From: UBA6544 sp049601975
Lineage (GTDB): Bacteria; Pseudomonadota; Alphaproteobacteria; UBA8366
NCBI GenBank assembly: GCA_049601975.1
Contig: JBMYRC010000037.1
Coordinates: 1-32,083 of the forward strand
Direction of reading: 5' to 3'
DNA length: 32,083 nt
Shown: positions 17,557 through 24,592 of the stretch, piece after piece
Position numbering within the stretch: position 1 is the first letter of the stretch
Layout: the number at the start of each line of letters is the position of its first letter
Notes under the pieces: model-generated
Seen by the model: only the letters and a program-made list of their open reading frames with translations
Databases searched by the model: none
What the model was told of the DNA's origin: nothing
Translations under genes and position numbers: made by a program

Positions 17557-18993
17557 ATGACTGAACCCTGTGATCTTACCGCCATTGAAGCCAGGCGGCT
17601 GATCGGTCAAAAAGCCCTTTCGCCAGTCGAATTGGCCGATTCCTGCATCGGGCGGATCGAGGCAGTGGATGGTAGCGTCAACGCTATGGTCACCCGCTGT
17701 TTCGAGCGCGCGCAATCGGAAGCGAAAGTGGCGGAGGCCGCCGTTATGCAAGGTGACGCATTGGGGGCTCTCCACGGCTTACCGATGGGTGTGAAGGATT
17801 TGAATGTTACCGAGGGCGTGTTGACGACTTATGGGTCGCCCATGCATGCGGAGAACGTGCCAGCCAAGGATGAGCGCATCATCGCGGCCCTGCGGGAAGC
17901 AGGTGCCATCGTCATCGGCAAGACCAATACACCGGAATTCGGAGCCGGGGCGAATACCAAGAATGCGGTCTTCGGAGCTACGGGCAATCCGTTTGATCCA
18001 TCACGAATTTGCGGCGGATCTTCGGGCGGCTCGGCAGTAGCATTGGCCACGGGGATGGCACCGATCTGTACCGGGTCTGATACCGGCGGCAGTTTGCGTA
18101 CACCCGCTTCGTTCTGCGGTGTCGTCTCGCACCGCTCGACGCCGGGTGTTGTGCCTTCAGACAGGCGCGGAATTGGTCTCACTACATACAACGTGCAAGG
18201 ACCGATGGCGCGCACTGTCGCCGATACCTCGTTGATGCTCTCCGTCATGGCGGGGAACGATCCGAGTGACCCGCTATCGGGGCCTATAGATGCGAATATA
18301 TTTCGCACGGTTGAAGACATTGATCTTAGTGGATTACGGGTCGCCTGGTCGACGGATTTGGGCTGTGTGCCGGTGGATAACGAGCTCGCGCGCATCTTTG
18401 AGGAGCGTGTCGGCATGCTGGCGTCGTCCTTCAAGAGTTGCGAGCGGCGCGACCCGGATATGGCGGATGCACTTGATGTGTTCTGGGTCATTCGTGGGGT
18501 CGGTTTCCTTGCGGGACGCCTTGATGCTTATAAGAACAATCGTGACAAGCTCGGGCCGAATATCATCAGCAATGTCGAAGCCGGGTTGAAAATGACGGCG
18601 GAAGAGATCGCCTGGGCGAACGCGGAGCAGACAGCGATCTACCGCCGGTTCCAAGAATTCTTCGAAGATATCGACGTCCTGCTTTGCCCTGGCAATTCAG
18701 TACCACCGTTCCCGGTCGAACAGCTTTATTGCGATGAGATCAACGGCAAGAAGACCGCGAATTATGTAGAATGGTTGGGCATTGCCTCGGCAATCACCTT
18801 GACGGGACATCCGGTGACCTTGATCCCGACCGGCCTTGATCATACCGGCACGCCGTTCGGAATGCAGGTCGTGGGCCCCCGCCGTCATTCCGACCGCTTC
18901 ACCATCGGCACAGCCGCCGCAATCGAACGGGTATTCCAAGGGATGCCGGCGACGCAACGACCGCTTCCCGATTTGGCGACCCTTCGTAACTAA
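17557..18993 (+). CDS. Amidase, tandem copy 4 of 4
   Basis: A 478-residue amidase signature enzyme with Lys80 (GVKD), Ser155 (GGSSGG) and Ser179 (DTGGSLR). It starts MTEPCDL. It is separated from copy 3 by about 90 bp that contain the second hairpin repeat, and it has only a weak upstream purine run (AAAGG at 17542-17546, 10 nt from the ATG). In the stretch after residue 125 it resembles copy 2. Residues 83-103 (NVTEGVLTTYGSP...) and the middle helices (SNVEAGLKMTAEEIAWAN) resemble copy 3. This mosaic pattern would fit recombination between copies. It is followed 21 bp later by the M81 peptidase gene. Confidence 0.93.
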   Translation: MTEPCDLTAIEARRLIGQKALSPVELADSCIGRIEAVDGSVNAMVTRCFERAQSEAKVAEAAVMQGDALGALHGLPMGVKDLNVTEGVLTTYGSPMHAENVPAKDERIIAALREAGAIVIGKTNTPEFGAGANTKNAVFGATGNPFDPSRICGGSSGGSAVALATGMAPICTGSDTGGSLRTPASFCGVVSHRSTPGVVPSDRRGIGLTTYNVQGPMARTVADTSLMLSVMAGNDPSDPLSGPIDANIFRTVEDIDLSGLRVAWSTDLGCVPVDNELARIFEERVGMLASSFKSCERRDPDMADALDVFWVIRGVGFLAGRLDAYKNNRDKLGPNIISNVEAGLKMTAEEIAWANAEQTAIYRRFQEFFEDIDVLLCPGNSVPPFPVEQLYCDEINGKKTANYVEWLGIASAITLTGHPVTLIPTGLDHTGTPFGMQVVGPRRHSDRFTIGTAAAIERVFQGMPATQRPLPDLATLRN

Positions 18994-19014
18994 TATCGAA
19001 GAAAGACATATACG

Positions 19015-20502
19015 ATGACCAAACGCGTCCTTACCGGACAGATCAAGCACGAGACCAATACATTCAGTATCCTTCCGACCACGCTCGACTCGTACCGCGC
19101 ACGCGTCCTCTATGAAGGCGAGGATGTCCTCTCGAGGTTGGAAGGCAGCAATAATGAACTCGCAGGCGTGATGGCGGTTGGCGCGGAGCAGGGTTGGGAG
19201 TTGGTCGCACCGATTGCCGCTGACGCAACACCGTCCGGTAAGGTCTCGAAAGATGCGTGGGCCCATTTGAGCAGCTGCTTGTTGGATTCCATCCGCAAGG
19301 GTGGGCCTTATGACGGTGTGCTGATCTCGTTGCATGGTGCCATGGTGGCGGAAGGACATGACGATGCCGAAGGCGACCTGTTGGCGTTGATACGCGGTGC
19401 TGTTGGTCCTGATGTGCCGGTCATGGCGACCCTAGATCTACACGCGAATGTTACGATCAAGATGGCGGAGAACGCGAATGTCTTGGTGAGCTACCGGACA
19501 TATCCGCATGTCGACATGGCCGACCGGGGCCGTCAGATGGCGGAACTGCTCGTGCGTCAGTTCGCGGGCGATGTCGACGGCTATGAGACTTTAGTCGGCC
19601 GCTTGGACCAGTTGGACGGTTTTGATCATGGTCGGACGACGCAAGAAGGCCCGATGACGGAAGCACTGCGCCAAGCCCGCGCCTACGAAGAGGAAGACGG
19701 CATTGAAGTCGTCTCCATCAATGGTGGGTTTGCCTGGGCGGACTTTGAGGACGCGGGTCCGTCAGTAACGGTAACGCATTCCGGAGCCAAGGAACGGGCG
19801 CGTGCCATCGTCGCGGACTTGGTCGCCTTTGGGTGGGAGACTAGGGAGCAAAGCACGGTCGAGCATTTCTCACCCCAAGAAGCGCTCTCCCGTGTGTCGG
19901 CGGCAGGTGCTGGAGATAAGCCCATCGTGTTGGCGGATTTTAGCGACAATCCCGGCGGCGGCAGCTACGGCGACAGCCCGGCATTGCTGAAGCAGATGGT
20001 CGAGGCCGGATTACAGAACGCGGCCTTTGCGGTGATCTCGGATCCGGAAGTGGCCGCGGCCGCCGTGAAAGCGGGCGAGGGGGCGGAGATTTCCATGCCG
20101 CTTGGCGGAAAGTTCGACCCGAGTGTGACACCTGCCTTCGATATGACCGGAACGGTCACCAAGATATCGCCGGAAGGTCGATTCGTCTTCGAAGGTCCGA
20201 TGATGAAAGGCGTTGAAGCGGTGATGGGACCGTCCGCGGTGATCAAGATCGGCGGCGTGGAGACGGTGGTCATCACCAATCGGTTTCAGCCTTATGATAG
20301 GATGTTTTTCGTGCATTTCGGCGTCATTCCGGAAGAGAAATCTGTCGTCGCCGTTAAATCGGCGCAACATTTCCGCGCGGCTTACGGGCCGATGGCGCGG
20401 GAGGTCATCCTGGTCGATGCGGCGGGCATCACCTCACCCGACCCGAAGAAATTTCCCTATCAGAATGTTCGCCGCCCGATTTGGCCGCTGGATTGGCACT
20501 GA
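19015..20502 (+). CDS. M81 family metallopeptidase (MlrC-like)
   Basis: A 495-residue protein of the M81/MlrC family. Hallmarks are the N-terminal KHETNTFS (11-18), LHGAMVAEGHDDAEGD (about 106-121), DLHANVT (141-147), a glycine-rich DFSDNPGGGSYGDSP segment, and a late FQPYDRMFFVHFG. In sphingomonads MlrC degrades the linearised tetrapeptide product of the cyclic peptide microcystin. Many homologues occur in unrelated amide-catabolic clusters with dpp-type importers, as here, so microcystin should not be assumed. No signal peptide is seen, so it is probably cytoplasmic. The start at 19015 follows a weak GAAGAAAG. Its last 43 bp overlap the 3' end of the convergent molybdopterin enzyme gene. 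Confidence 0.92.
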   Translation: MTKRVLTGQIKHETNTFSILPTTLDSYRARVLYEGEDVLSRLEGSNNELAGVMAVGAEQGWELVAPIAADATPSGKVSKDAWAHLSSCLLDSIRKGGPYDGVLISLHGAMVAEGHDDAEGDLLALIRGAVGPDVPVMATLDLHANVTIKMAENANVLVSYRTYPHVDMADRGRQMAELLVRQFAGDVDGYETLVGRLDQLDGFDHGRTTQEGPMTEALRQARAYEEEDGIEVVSINGGFAWADFEDAGPSVTVTHSGAKERARAIVADLVAFGWETREQSTVEHFSPQEALSRVSAAGAGDKPIVLADFSDNPGGGSYGDSPALLKQMVEAGLQNAAFAVISDPEVAAAAVKAGEGAEISMPLGGKFDPSVTPAFDMTGTVTKISPEGRFVFEGPMMKGVEAVMGPSAVIKIGGVETVVITNRFQPYDRMFFVHFGVIPEEKSVVAVKSAQHFRAAYGPMAREVILVDAAGITSPDPKKFPYQNVRRPIWPLDWH

Positions 20503-22838
20503 GGAGCGTCTTGGATCGCTCGCCAAACGCGTTCCGGGGTGGCGGGCATTTCGATGTGTGTGACGCCGAATTCGGACAAGGCGTCGATAATCGCATTCAT
20601 CAGTAGGCCAAGAGCCGGTGTCGTACCGCCTTCACCGCCGGGTCGGATGCCGTGCGGATGTGAGCTTGCGGGCACTTCCGAGATCAGCGTTTTGAACGGC
20701 GGTGTATTGTCCGCGCGCGGCATGGCGTAATCCATGAACGATCCAGTCAGCAGTTGCGCGCTCTCGGGATCGTACTGAATTGATTCCATCAATGCCTGTC
20801 CAATGCCCTGCGCGATGGCGCCGTGCGCCTGGCCGTGCAGAATCAGTGGATTGACGGCTAAGCCGACGTCGTCGACGGCAGTCCAGGTGAGTATGTCCAC
20901 ATGTCCGGTATTTGGGTCAACCTCGACCTCGCAGACATGCGCGCCATAGGGATACCCACCCGCCCGGTTCGTGATGTCGCCGACACCTTCCAATTTCGGG
21001 AGATTGTCCTGCGTACCGGTAGCTTTTGCGGCCTCGAACAGGTCGACGCTAGCACCGCCGGGAGCTTGGAAAACGCCGCTTTCGTACGAGATGCCTTCCG
21101 CTGGCGATTGTAGAACATGGGCGGCGACCGTCCTGCCCTTTGCGAGCAACTCTTCGACGGCCTCGCCGACCGCGATACTGATGAGGCGCATGGAGCGGCC
21201 GGAATGGGAGCCGCCGCCGACGGAAACTCGATTGGTGTCATTTGCTATGAAGCGGATTTTGTCGAACGGGACCTGCAGCCAATCGCAGACCAGTTGGGGG
21301 AAGCTCGTCTGGTGACCTTGGCCGCTGCTCATCGTGCCAACCACAAGCTCGACAAATCCGTCATCGCAGATGGTTATTTCAGCCCGCTCGCGTGGAATGC
21401 CGCTGGTGACCTCAATGTAGTTGGCGACACCAATACCTCGGCAAAGACCCCGTTCGGTGGATGCGGCGCGGCGTGCGGGAAAGCCGGACCAGTCTGCAGT
21501 GGCAAGCGCATCGTCCATGGCGGCGGAATAGTCCCCGCTATCATAAGTCACGCCGACTCCGTTGGTGAACGGCATAGCGTCGCTTGGTATGAGATTACGC
21601 CGCCGTAGATCGATCCGATCGAAGCCGTGCGCATCGGCGGCAAGCTCGATCAACCGCTCGATCATATAGATCGCCTCCGGGCGGCCGGCGCTGCGGTAGA
21701 CCGCCGTCGGTGCCGTATTGGTCAAAACCGCATGACCTTGGAAGTAGACCGCGGGAATTCGGTAAGTCCCTTGCATCATTGAGAGGCCTTTCCGCAGCGG
21801 CCAGAAATAGATCGTATAGGCACCGAGGTTCAGGATGTTCTCGCCCCGCAGGCCGAGGAAATTACCGTCGCTGTCGAGCGCTAGTTCCGCACGCGAGGTG
21901 AGGTCGCGGGCTTGGTAGTCGCTCAGAAAACATTCAGTTCGATTGGCGGTCCATTTCACCGCACGTCCGACACGTCTCGCGGCCCAGGGCATCAGCGCAA
22001 ATTCAGGTGAAAAGGCGTTCCGAGTGCCAAAATTACCACCCATGTCGCCAAATACGGCCCGGCATTGTTCTTTGGCCACTCCGAGGGTGACGGCCAACCG
22101 TTCGCGGGTCTGCACGGCACCGCGTCCGGAGGCGGCGCGCAGTGTATAGAAATCCGTCGCCGCGTCGTACTCGCCGATTACGGCTCGGGGCTCCATTGGG
22201 CTACCGGTGACCCGGTGCGCCCGGCTATCGAAGCTGACAATATGCGCTGCCTGTTCAAAGGCTCGTTCAGTGGCTTCACGATCACCGACTTCACAGGTGA
22301 GGGCGAGGTTCCCCGGACAATCCGGCCAAATGCGCGGCGCGCTGGGTGCCATCGAATTGCTGGCGTCGATGACTGTCGGCAACGGTGCATAGTCGATCTC
22401 GATCATTTCGGCGGCATCGGCAGCTGCCTCAGCACTCTCCGCTACCACTATGGCGACCGCTTCACCCACATAGCGCACCGTCTCGACTGGCAGCGGCAGG
22501 TTCTCGGTCGTGTAAACGTCAAATCCTTCGGGCAACCGTAAGGTGGCGTCCGGTGCTCCGACCCAATCCGGGCTGTGGGGAATCGCTCCCAAACCGTCCG
22601 CTGCAGCATCAGCACCGGTAAGAACCGCGAGCGCGCCCGGTGCGGACATAGCTTGGGTCGCATCTATCGAGCGAATTTTCGCATGTGCGTGAGGTGAGCG
22701 CACCATGACCGCATGGCACATCGCATCTGGAAAAAAGTCACTCGCGTAATTTCCGATACCGGTCAAGAGGCGGTGGTCTTCGGATCTCCTCACTGGTGTG
22801 CCAATACCGTTTGGTTGGGGAGGGTTGTCTATCGCCAA
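20460..22838 (-). CDS. Xanthine dehydrogenase/aldehyde oxidase family protein, molybdopterin-binding subunit
   Basis: A 792-residue large subunit of a molybdenum hydroxylase (CoxL/CutL/XdhB-like). The N-terminal hammerhead domain (about 15-130) begins GTPVRRSEDHRLLTG. The Moco-binding part has GGNFGTRNAFSPE and VYRSAGRPEA; the latter occupies the place of the form II AYRGAGR signature, not the AYXCSFR of true CO dehydrogenase. The catalytic Glu is near residue 736 in RPGGEGGTTPA. The substrate could be an aldehyde, purine or N-heterocycle. The start is TTG at 22838, supported by GAGGA nine bases upstream; an in-frame stop just beyond rules out a longer form. Neither the [2Fe-2S] nor the FAD subunit is adjacent, so it must use partners encoded elsewhere. 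The final residues (about 14) are encoded within the overlap with the M81 gene. Confidence 0.92.
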   Translation of the reverse strand: MAIDNPPQPNGIGTPVRRSEDHRLLTGIGNYASDFFPDAMCHAVMVRSPHAHAKIRSIDATQAMSAPGALAVLTGADAAADGLGAIPHSPDWVGAPDATLRLPEGFDVYTTENLPLPVETVRYVGEAVAIVVAESAEAAADAAEMIEIDYAPLPTVIDASNSMAPSAPRIWPDCPGNLALTCEVGDREATERAFEQAAHIVSFDSRAHRVTGSPMEPRAVIGEYDAATDFYTLRAASGRGAVQTRERLAVTLGVAKEQCRAVFGDMGGNFGTRNAFSPEFALMPWAARRVGRAVKWTANRTECFLSDYQARDLTSRAELALDSDGNFLGLRGENILNLGAYTIYFWPLRKGLSMMQGTYRIPAVYFQGHAVLTNTAPTAVYRSAGRPEAIYMIERLIELAADAHGFDRIDLRRRNLIPSDAMPFTNGVGVTYDSGDYSAAMDDALATADWSGFPARRAASTERGLCRGIGVANYIEVTSGIPRERAEITICDDGFVELVVGTMSSGQGHQTSFPQLVCDWLQVPFDKIRFIANDTNRVSVGGGSHSGRSMRLISIAVGEAVEELLAKGRTVAAHVLQSPAEGISYESGVFQAPGGASVDLFEAAKATGTQDNLPKLEGVGDITNRAGGYPYGAHVCEVEVDPNTGHVDILTWTAVDDVGLAVNPLILHGQAHGAIAQGIGQALMESIQYDPESAQLLTGSFMDYAMPRADNTPPFKTLISEVPASSHPHGIRPGGEGGTTPALGLLMNAIIDALSEFGVTHIEMPATPERVWRAIQDAPQCQSSGQIGRRTF

Positions 22839-23064
22839 TGTTTTATTTCCTCGATATTAATTATTTCAATAAATATTTATAAATCAGAAGTTTATATTAC
22901 AATATAAAGTAATTAAGGAGATAGTTAAATTATTTAATAATGTAAAAATATTAAAATACTTCAATATTAAAAAATTTTAAAAACTTGCAAATCACATGCC
23001 TTTAAACTACTAAAAAATTTGGCCGTCAGCCATAAAAGTGGATTAAAAAAAAAAGAGGGTAGGA
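22839..23064. other. AT-rich intergenic region between the molybdoenzyme and lipoprotein genes
   Basis: This is a divergent spacer of about 226 bp dominated by A and T, with AT runs such as ATTATTTAATAATG and TTAAAAAATTTTAAAAA and a run of ten A at 23045-23054. I see no gene in it. It must hold promoters for both flanking genes. Its composition contrasts sharply with the GC-rich coding sequence on its left. Confidence 0.7.
22985..23013 (+). promoter_or_regulatory. Candidate sigma-70-type promoter for the lipoprotein gene
   Basis: TTGCAA (22985-22990) and TACTAA (23008-23013) are separated by exactly 17 bp and lie about 50 bp before the lipoprotein ATG. The -35 matches consensus at four of six positions and the -10 at only three of six, in an AT-rich background where chance matches are common. 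Confidence 0.25.
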
Positions 23065-23496
23065 ATGAAAAAAGTAATGATGATGACTGTTGTCGCTGCA
23101 GCTCTGGGACTATCCGGTTGCGCGACAGAAAGCCAGAAAGCCAGTGCGCCTGCTGCAAAAAAAGCCAGTGTGCCTGCCGCAAAAAAAGCGTCTAAACCGC
23201 ATATACAGGCGGTTTTCAAGAAAGGCAGTAAAGTCTGTGACTGGACCGGTAAGGACGGTAGCAAGGGGACCGATTATTTTTACAAAGATGTCGGTGCTTT
23301 GAAAGGTTCTGCTGACAGGGTGATGGGCGATAAGATGAAGCAGGGCACTTGGCAAATTACAGGAAGCGCCATCAACCTTAATTGGTATGGAGGTAAAAAG
23401 GGAAAGGGTGTTTGGTTCAAGTCAACTAAAACCGGTAAAAAATCCTTTGACCTCACGAGTTTCAGTGGTGAAAAATACAGTATGAAATGTAAATAA
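23065..23496 (+). CDS. Small lipoprotein of unknown function
   Basis: A 143-residue predicted lipoprotein. A short positively charged N terminus (MKK) and hydrophobic stretch lead to a lipobox LSGC with Cys19 as the lipidated residue. Then comes a low-complexity linker with an 8-residue repeat (ASAPAAKK / ASVPAAKK / ASKP), and a basic C-terminal domain of about 100 residues with two cysteines (VCDWTG and MKCK) that could form a disulfide. The domain is rich in Gly, Lys, Trp and Ser (GTWQITGSAINLNW, GKKSFDLTSFSGEKYS) and looks like a small beta-rich fold; I do not recognise the family. GAGGG lies five bases before the ATG. The gene stands alone, with its own AT-rich leader and a strong terminator, and differs in composition from its neighbours, which suggests a separate origin. 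Confidence 0.8.
   Translation: MKKVMMMTVVAAALGLSGCATESQKASAPAAKKASVPAAKKASKPHIQAVFKKGSKVCDWTGKDGSKGTDYFYKDVGALKGSADRVMGDKMKQGTWQITGSAINLNWYGGKKGKGVWFKSTKTGKKSFDLTSFSGEKYSMKCK
23140..23187 (+). repeat. 24-bp tandem repeat inside the lipoprotein gene
   Basis: Two direct 24-base units (23140-23163 and 23164-23187) differ at only two positions, each encoding an Ala-Ser-x-Pro-Ala-Ala-Lys-Lys unit and ending in seven A residues. A third, partial unit at the protein level follows. Such units can expand or contract by slippage without breaking the frame, while the A runs themselves could slip out of frame. Confidence 0.8.
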
Positions 23497-23520
23497 CGTA
23501 AAATTACAAATTATTAAATA

Positions 23521-23557
23521 AATAAAAGCGGAGTAATGAATTTACTCCGCTTTTATT
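23521..23557 (+). terminator. Intrinsic (rho-independent) terminator of the lipoprotein gene
   Basis: AATAAAAGCGGAGTAA (23521-23536) and TTACTCCGCTTTTATT (23542-23557) form a perfect 16-bp stem with a five-base loop. The descending arm contains TTTT and is followed by TTA and further T-rich sequence. It lies 25 bp after the lipoprotein stop. The A-rich ascending arm mirrors the T-rich tail, so it could also stop transcription arriving from the right. Confidence 0.88.
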
Positions 23558-23681
23558 TTAATAATAATATAAATAAAAACATAGCGTCAAAATTTTATTT
23601 TCTTAGACCTTGTATTTATTGTTGTGGACGCCATTCGTTTTCATTCTTTAATTATCAAATTGATGAAGAGTTGTTCTCAAC

Positions 23682-23915
23682 TTACGCGACGCTTCTTGAT
23701 GTGGGCTGGTGCAAACGGTTTGTGACCATGCGGTCGTGAAGTTCAGTAATCTTCCTGCTGCCGGTGGTCACACAGAGAAACGGCAGAAAGGCATGTGTGA
23801 GGCATGCAAGGGTAGCGACGAACATCGTGGCGGTGAAGGAGAAGGCGGAGCATAGGTGCTCGAAATAGGTCTCGTTTACGCTGGCCGGGTGTTCAGTAAA
23901 GAGCTTCTTGATCAT
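23682..23915 (-). CDS. Small protein, DUF6356-like
   Basis: A 77-residue protein beginning MIKKLFTEHPASVNETYFEHL, with one hydrophobic stretch (about residues 24-52, FSFTATMFVATLACLTHAFLPFLCV) that is probably a single membrane helix or hairpin, then TTGSRKITELHDRMV. The FTEHPxSVxETYxEH start and the HAFLPFLxVTTGSR segment match what I recall of the DUF6356 family, small alphaproteobacterial proteins sometimes labelled capsule biosynthesis protein without clear experimental basis. The ATG at 23915 has GGAGGA about 12 bases upstream, slightly far. Function is unknown. It is divergent from the Lrp-type regulator gene across about 140 bp. Confidence 0.72.
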   Translation of the reverse strand: MIKKLFTEHPASVNETYFEHLCSAFSFTATMFVATLACLTHAFLPFLCVTTGSRKITELHDRMVTNRLHQPTSRSVA

Positions 23916-24031
23916 CGCTTTGTCATTCCTCCATCTATTGTCCTAGAGAGGAGGATAGTTCACGAGGTGTGAAATTAATTTGCTAAATGCTTTATAAATT
24001 GTCAGTAATTAGTATTAATTTCTATTAATCG

Positions 24032-24050
24032 ATAATTTATAGAAAATTAT
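24032..24050. promoter_or_regulatory. AT-rich palindrome just before the Lrp-type gene, candidate autoregulatory operator
   Basis: ATAATTT (24032-24038) and AAATTAT (24044-24050) form an inverted repeat around ATAGA, ending three bases before the ATG. Lrp/AsnC proteins bind degenerate AT-rich palindromes and often repress their own gene. The very AT-rich surroundings mean a chance palindrome is possible. Confidence 0.3.
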
Positions 24051-24053
24051 TGC

Positions 24054-24515
24054 ATGGATGGATTTGATCGTAAAATATTAGACTGTTTGCAGCGAGATGC
24101 AGGGATGCCTCTTTCGGAAATTGCGGAGCAGGTCGGCCTGTCGTCAACACCCTGTTGGCGACGTGTCCAAAATTTGGAAAAAGCGGGTATAATCGCCGGG
24201 CGTGTCGCGATATTAGATCCAGCTAAACTCAATGTAGGTGTCACGGTTTTTGTCGCGGTTAAGACAGGCCAGCATTCTCGGGAATGGCTAGAAGCGTTCG
24301 CCCGGCACGTTGATTCTATTGAAGAGGTAATGGAGTTCTATCGAATGAGCGGCGATGTTGATTATATGTTGCGAGTCGTCGTACCGGACATCGCCGCCTA
24401 TGATGCGGTGTACAAGCGTCTGATCGGAATAGGCGGATTGTCCGATGTCAGCTCTACCTTTGCCATGGAACGGATCAAGTATACTACGGCTTTGCCTCTT
24501 AATTATACCGGCTGA
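24054..24515 (+). CDS. Lrp/AsnC family transcriptional regulator
   Basis: A 153-residue regulator of the feast/famine family. The N-terminal winged helix-turn-helix covers about residues 2-60 (DRKILDCLQRDAGMPLSEIA, then VGLSSTPCWRRVQNLEKAGII). The C-terminal RAM/ligand domain follows (about 65-145), with the typical VTVFVAVKTGQH and MSGDVDYMLRVVVPD segments. Such proteins sense amino acids or related small molecules and assemble as octamers. ATG at 24054 has no good Shine-Dalgarno sequence; the upstream sequence is AT-only. The gene precedes a GMC oxidoreductase by about 80 bp in the same direction, so that gene is the most likely local target. Confidence 0.93.
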   Translation: MDGFDRKILDCLQRDAGMPLSEIAEQVGLSSTPCWRRVQNLEKAGIIAGRVAILDPAKLNVGVTVFVAVKTGQHSREWLEAFARHVDSIEEVMEFYRMSGDVDYMLRVVVPDIAAYDAVYKRLIGIGGLSDVSSTFAMERIKYTTALPLNYTG

Positions 24516-24538
24516 AGACGCGTTGGTATCTTGACCGC

Positions 24539-24586
24539 CACGCCTCACGCGGTACTTGTTACTGCGTAATCCAACAGTGAGGTGTG
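24539..24586 (+). promoter_or_regulatory. Hairpin overlapping the ribosome-binding site of the GMC oxidoreductase gene
   Basis: CACGCCTCAC (24539-24548) can pair with GTGAGGTGTG (24577-24586), ten base pairs with one G-T. Directly inside, GCGGTA can pair with TACTGC, leaving an 11-nt bulge on one side. The 3' arm contains the GAGG that would serve as the Shine-Dalgarno sequence for the ATG at 24593, so the fold would hide it. Confidence 0.4.
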
Positions 24587-24592
24587 AGTAAC

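Noticed and set aside
19015..20502. Calling the M81 gene a microcystin-degradation gene
   Set aside because: No mlrA-like membrane protease or other mlr-specific neighbour is present, and M81 proteins are widespread in other amide-catabolic clusters.
20460..22838. Calling the molybdopterin subunit a CO dehydrogenase CoxL
   Set aside because: It carries a form II-like YRSAGR motif, not the AYXCSFR of true CoxL, and the coxM and coxS partners are absent.
23536..23739. A 67-codon plus-strand open frame after the lipoprotein
   Set aside because: It begins inside the loop of a strong terminator, has no ribosome-binding site and overlaps the DUF6356-like gene on the other strand.
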